Assembly: GCA_947446925.1 (NCBI GenBank)
Contig: CANFHU010000008.1
Span: 52,220-116,219, forward strand
DNA: 64,000 nucleotides
Direction: 5' to 3'
Origin: Flavobacteriia bacterium
GTDB lineage: Bacteria; Bacteroidota; Bacteroidia; Flavobacteriales_D; Crocinitomicaceae
This document shows, piece after piece, positions 63,022 through 64,000 of this stretch (positions are counted from its first letter, which is position 1; every line of letters begins with the position of its first letter). Below the pieces are notes generated by a model. It did not search any database and had not been told where the DNA came from. It saw only the letters and a program-made list of their open reading frames with translations. The translations under genes were made by a program, and so were the position numbers.

Positions 63022-63594
63022 ATGAAAAAAATTATGATTTTAGCTTGTTTGTTGGTTAGTCAACTAACTTTCTCACAAACAAAATTCTCAAAAGGAGACC
63101 AATTTGTATCAGTAAGTTATGGTCTTGGTGCTATTGGTGTAAACTGGACTGATTTGTATTCAAGTTACTCTAATTATTCTTCATTTACATTTGGACCTGT
63201 TGGAGTTTATTATGAAAAGGCAATAACTGATAAAATTGGAATTGGAAAAATAGGTATTGGTGGAAGTATTAACTATTTAAGAAACTCAACAAGTTATGAT
63301 ATTTTGTCATCCAATAACTCTGTAAGTATATCACAACTTGCTGTAGCTTTAAGAGGTGCTTATCACTTTGAGTTAGAAAATAAAAAAATTGACCCATATG
63401 CTGGTGTTGGTTTAGTTTTTAGCCATTTTTCTTACAAAAGTTCTTACTCAAATGATAAGTTTTCTTTTGGTAGTCCACTAGGCACTCAAGCGTTTGTTGG
63501 TAGTAGATATTTTTTTACTGATAATATTGCTGCTTTTGCTGAGCTTGGCTATGGTCTTGCTTATTTAAACATTGGAGGAACTTATAAATTCTAA
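63022..63594 (+). CDS. outer-membrane beta-barrel protein
   Basis: 190 residues. A signal peptide (about residues 1-19, ending TFSQ) precedes a barrel of alternating strands (SKGDQFVSVSYGLGAIGVNW, then IDPYAGVGLVFSHFSYKSS) that ends in LNIGGTYKF with the C-terminal Phe expected for insertion by the BAM complex. It resembles the OmpW/OmpA-like small-barrel or porin family proteins of Bacteroidota. No peptidoglycan-binding domain is attached. It is followed by a terminator, so it is a single-gene unit. Function is unknown. Confidence 0.75.
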   Translation: MKKIMILACLLVSQLTFSQTKFSKGDQFVSVSYGLGAIGVNWTDLYSSYSNYSSFTFGPVGVYYEKAITDKIGIGKIGIGGSINYLRNSTSYDILSSNNSVSISQLAVALRGAYHFELENKKIDPYAGVGLVFSHFSYKSSYSNDKFSFGSPLGTQAFVGSRYFFTDNIAAFAELGYGLAYLNIGGTYKF

Positions 63595-63616
63595 ATTAAG
63601 AACTCAATATTAAAAT

Positions 63617-63650
63617 AACCCCTTTGCAACAGTTGTAGAGGGGTTTTGTT
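63617..63650 (+). terminator. rho-independent terminator
   Basis: The stem AACCCCT (63617-63623) with AGGGGTT (63639-63645) encloses a loop holding a smaller GCAAC/GTTGT-like pairing. It is followed by TTGTTTTG. It lies about 20 nt after the barrel gene. Confidence 0.75.
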
Positions 63651-63671
63651 TTGAAAAATACTTAAACCCTT

Positions 63672-64000
63672 ATGAAAAAACTACTTCTTACCTCAATAAC
63701 TTTTATTGTTGGAACAATAGCTTTAGGACAAAATTCAGTAAATGCAGTAGGAGGAGATATTTATAATAACACTGGTTCAGTTAGTTTTTCTATTGGGCAA
63801 GTGGCAATTGAAAATACATTAAACACAATTGGTTCCATTAGTCAAGGTGTGCAACAAGCTTTTGAAATAACAACACTTAATTTGAAAGAAAACAAACTAA
63901 ATCTTTCATTATCTGCATATCCTAACCCTGCACAAACTCAACTTATTTTACATATTGGGAACTACAACCAAGAAAAATTACAATACAACATAGTTAGTTC
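63672..64000 (+). CDS. T9SS-sorted secreted protein, 3' end beyond window
   Basis: From the ATG at 63672 the frame stays open to the window edge, about 109 codons. A signal peptide (MKKLLLTSITFIVGTIALGQ) precedes an early segment NSVNAVGGDIYNN. Near residues 86-90 a YPNPAQTQLILHI stretch matches the start of the type IX secretion C-terminal sorting domain. The protein would be small, with a short passenger before the sorting domain. It follows the barrel gene after a terminator. The product would be exported to the surface. Its function cannot be read. Confidence 0.75.
   Translation, partial: MKKLLLTSITFIVGTIALGQNSVNAVGGDIYNNTGSVSFSIGQVAIENTLNTIGSISQGVQQAFEITTLNLKENKLNLSLSAYPNPAQTQLILHIGNYNQEKLQYNIVS

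Overview
The window looks like chromosomal DNA from a low-GC member of the Bacteroidota, most likely a Flavobacteriales-type organism. The sequence signs are a TonB-dependent receptor paired with a DUF4249 lipoprotein, a TamL-type Omp85 lipoprotein, a type III glutamine synthetase, a type IX secretion sorting domain (YPNPA motif) in the last gene, and promoters of the Bacteroidota form TTG-N17-23-TAnnTTTG. No rRNA or tRNA gene was seen. Species and family cannot be fixed from the sequence alone.

Layout. (1) 0-15.8 kb is a surface-polysaccharide (O-antigen or capsule) locus. A long minus-strand run starts with gmd, fcl and a UDP-GlcNAc 4-epimerase (GDP-fucose and UDP-GalNAc supply). It continues through a compact cassette (GT2, cyclase, CMP-sugar cytidylyltransferase, D-2-hydroxyacid dehydrogenase, SDR) that may make an unusual CMP-activated sugar acid, then an FkbM methyltransferase, a Wzx flippase, a Wzy polymerase and more glycosyltransferases. 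At its far end are two methyltransferases and a decayed acyltransferase. (2) 15.9-33.7 kb is a housekeeping block: a membrane J-domain protein, an AMP-forming ligase, TsaC, a membrane EEP-family hydrolase, two tandem rhomboids, MutL, a PlsC-like acyltransferase, a VWA membrane protein, an ECF sigma factor, a TonB receptor with DUF4249 lipoprotein, YggS and a DUF1015 protein. (3) 33.9-37.6 kb holds a DUF4143 ATPase and a Crp/Fnr-DUF2892-rhodanese-rhodanese-rhodanese/thioredoxin operon, closed by a strong bidirectional terminator. (4) 37.7-56.6 kb carries RibBA-LolD-TIGR02757, an XRE/S24 regulator with MarR, type III glutamine synthetase, a COG2509 oxidoreductase, a small unknown two-gene module, TrmH, TamL, a GH25 lysozyme, 3-hydroxybutyryl-CoA dehydrogenase, YidC and CTP synthase.

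(5) 56.7-63 kb is an accessory island and the least ordinary part. It contains a YoeB-like toxin frame with no standard start codon beside an apparently intact antitoxin, a MITE-like element with 21-bp terminal inverted repeats, an orphan HigA-type antitoxin overlapping a stump of its toxin, and a frameshifted DUF4143 ATPase behind three exact 33-bp-period palindromic repeats. A complete-looking HigBA pair and a solitary Cro-like regulator follow. A dispersed, hairpin-forming repeat recurs, always in the same orientation, next to these genes. Its conserved 5' half is joined to a variable hairpin that, read on the minus strand, resembles a terminator.

By inference, the first 15.8 kb builds and modifies a fucose-containing glycan. 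The island from 56.7 kb looks like a site where toxin-antitoxin and ATPase modules arrive and decay. The window ends inside a T9SS cargo gene.
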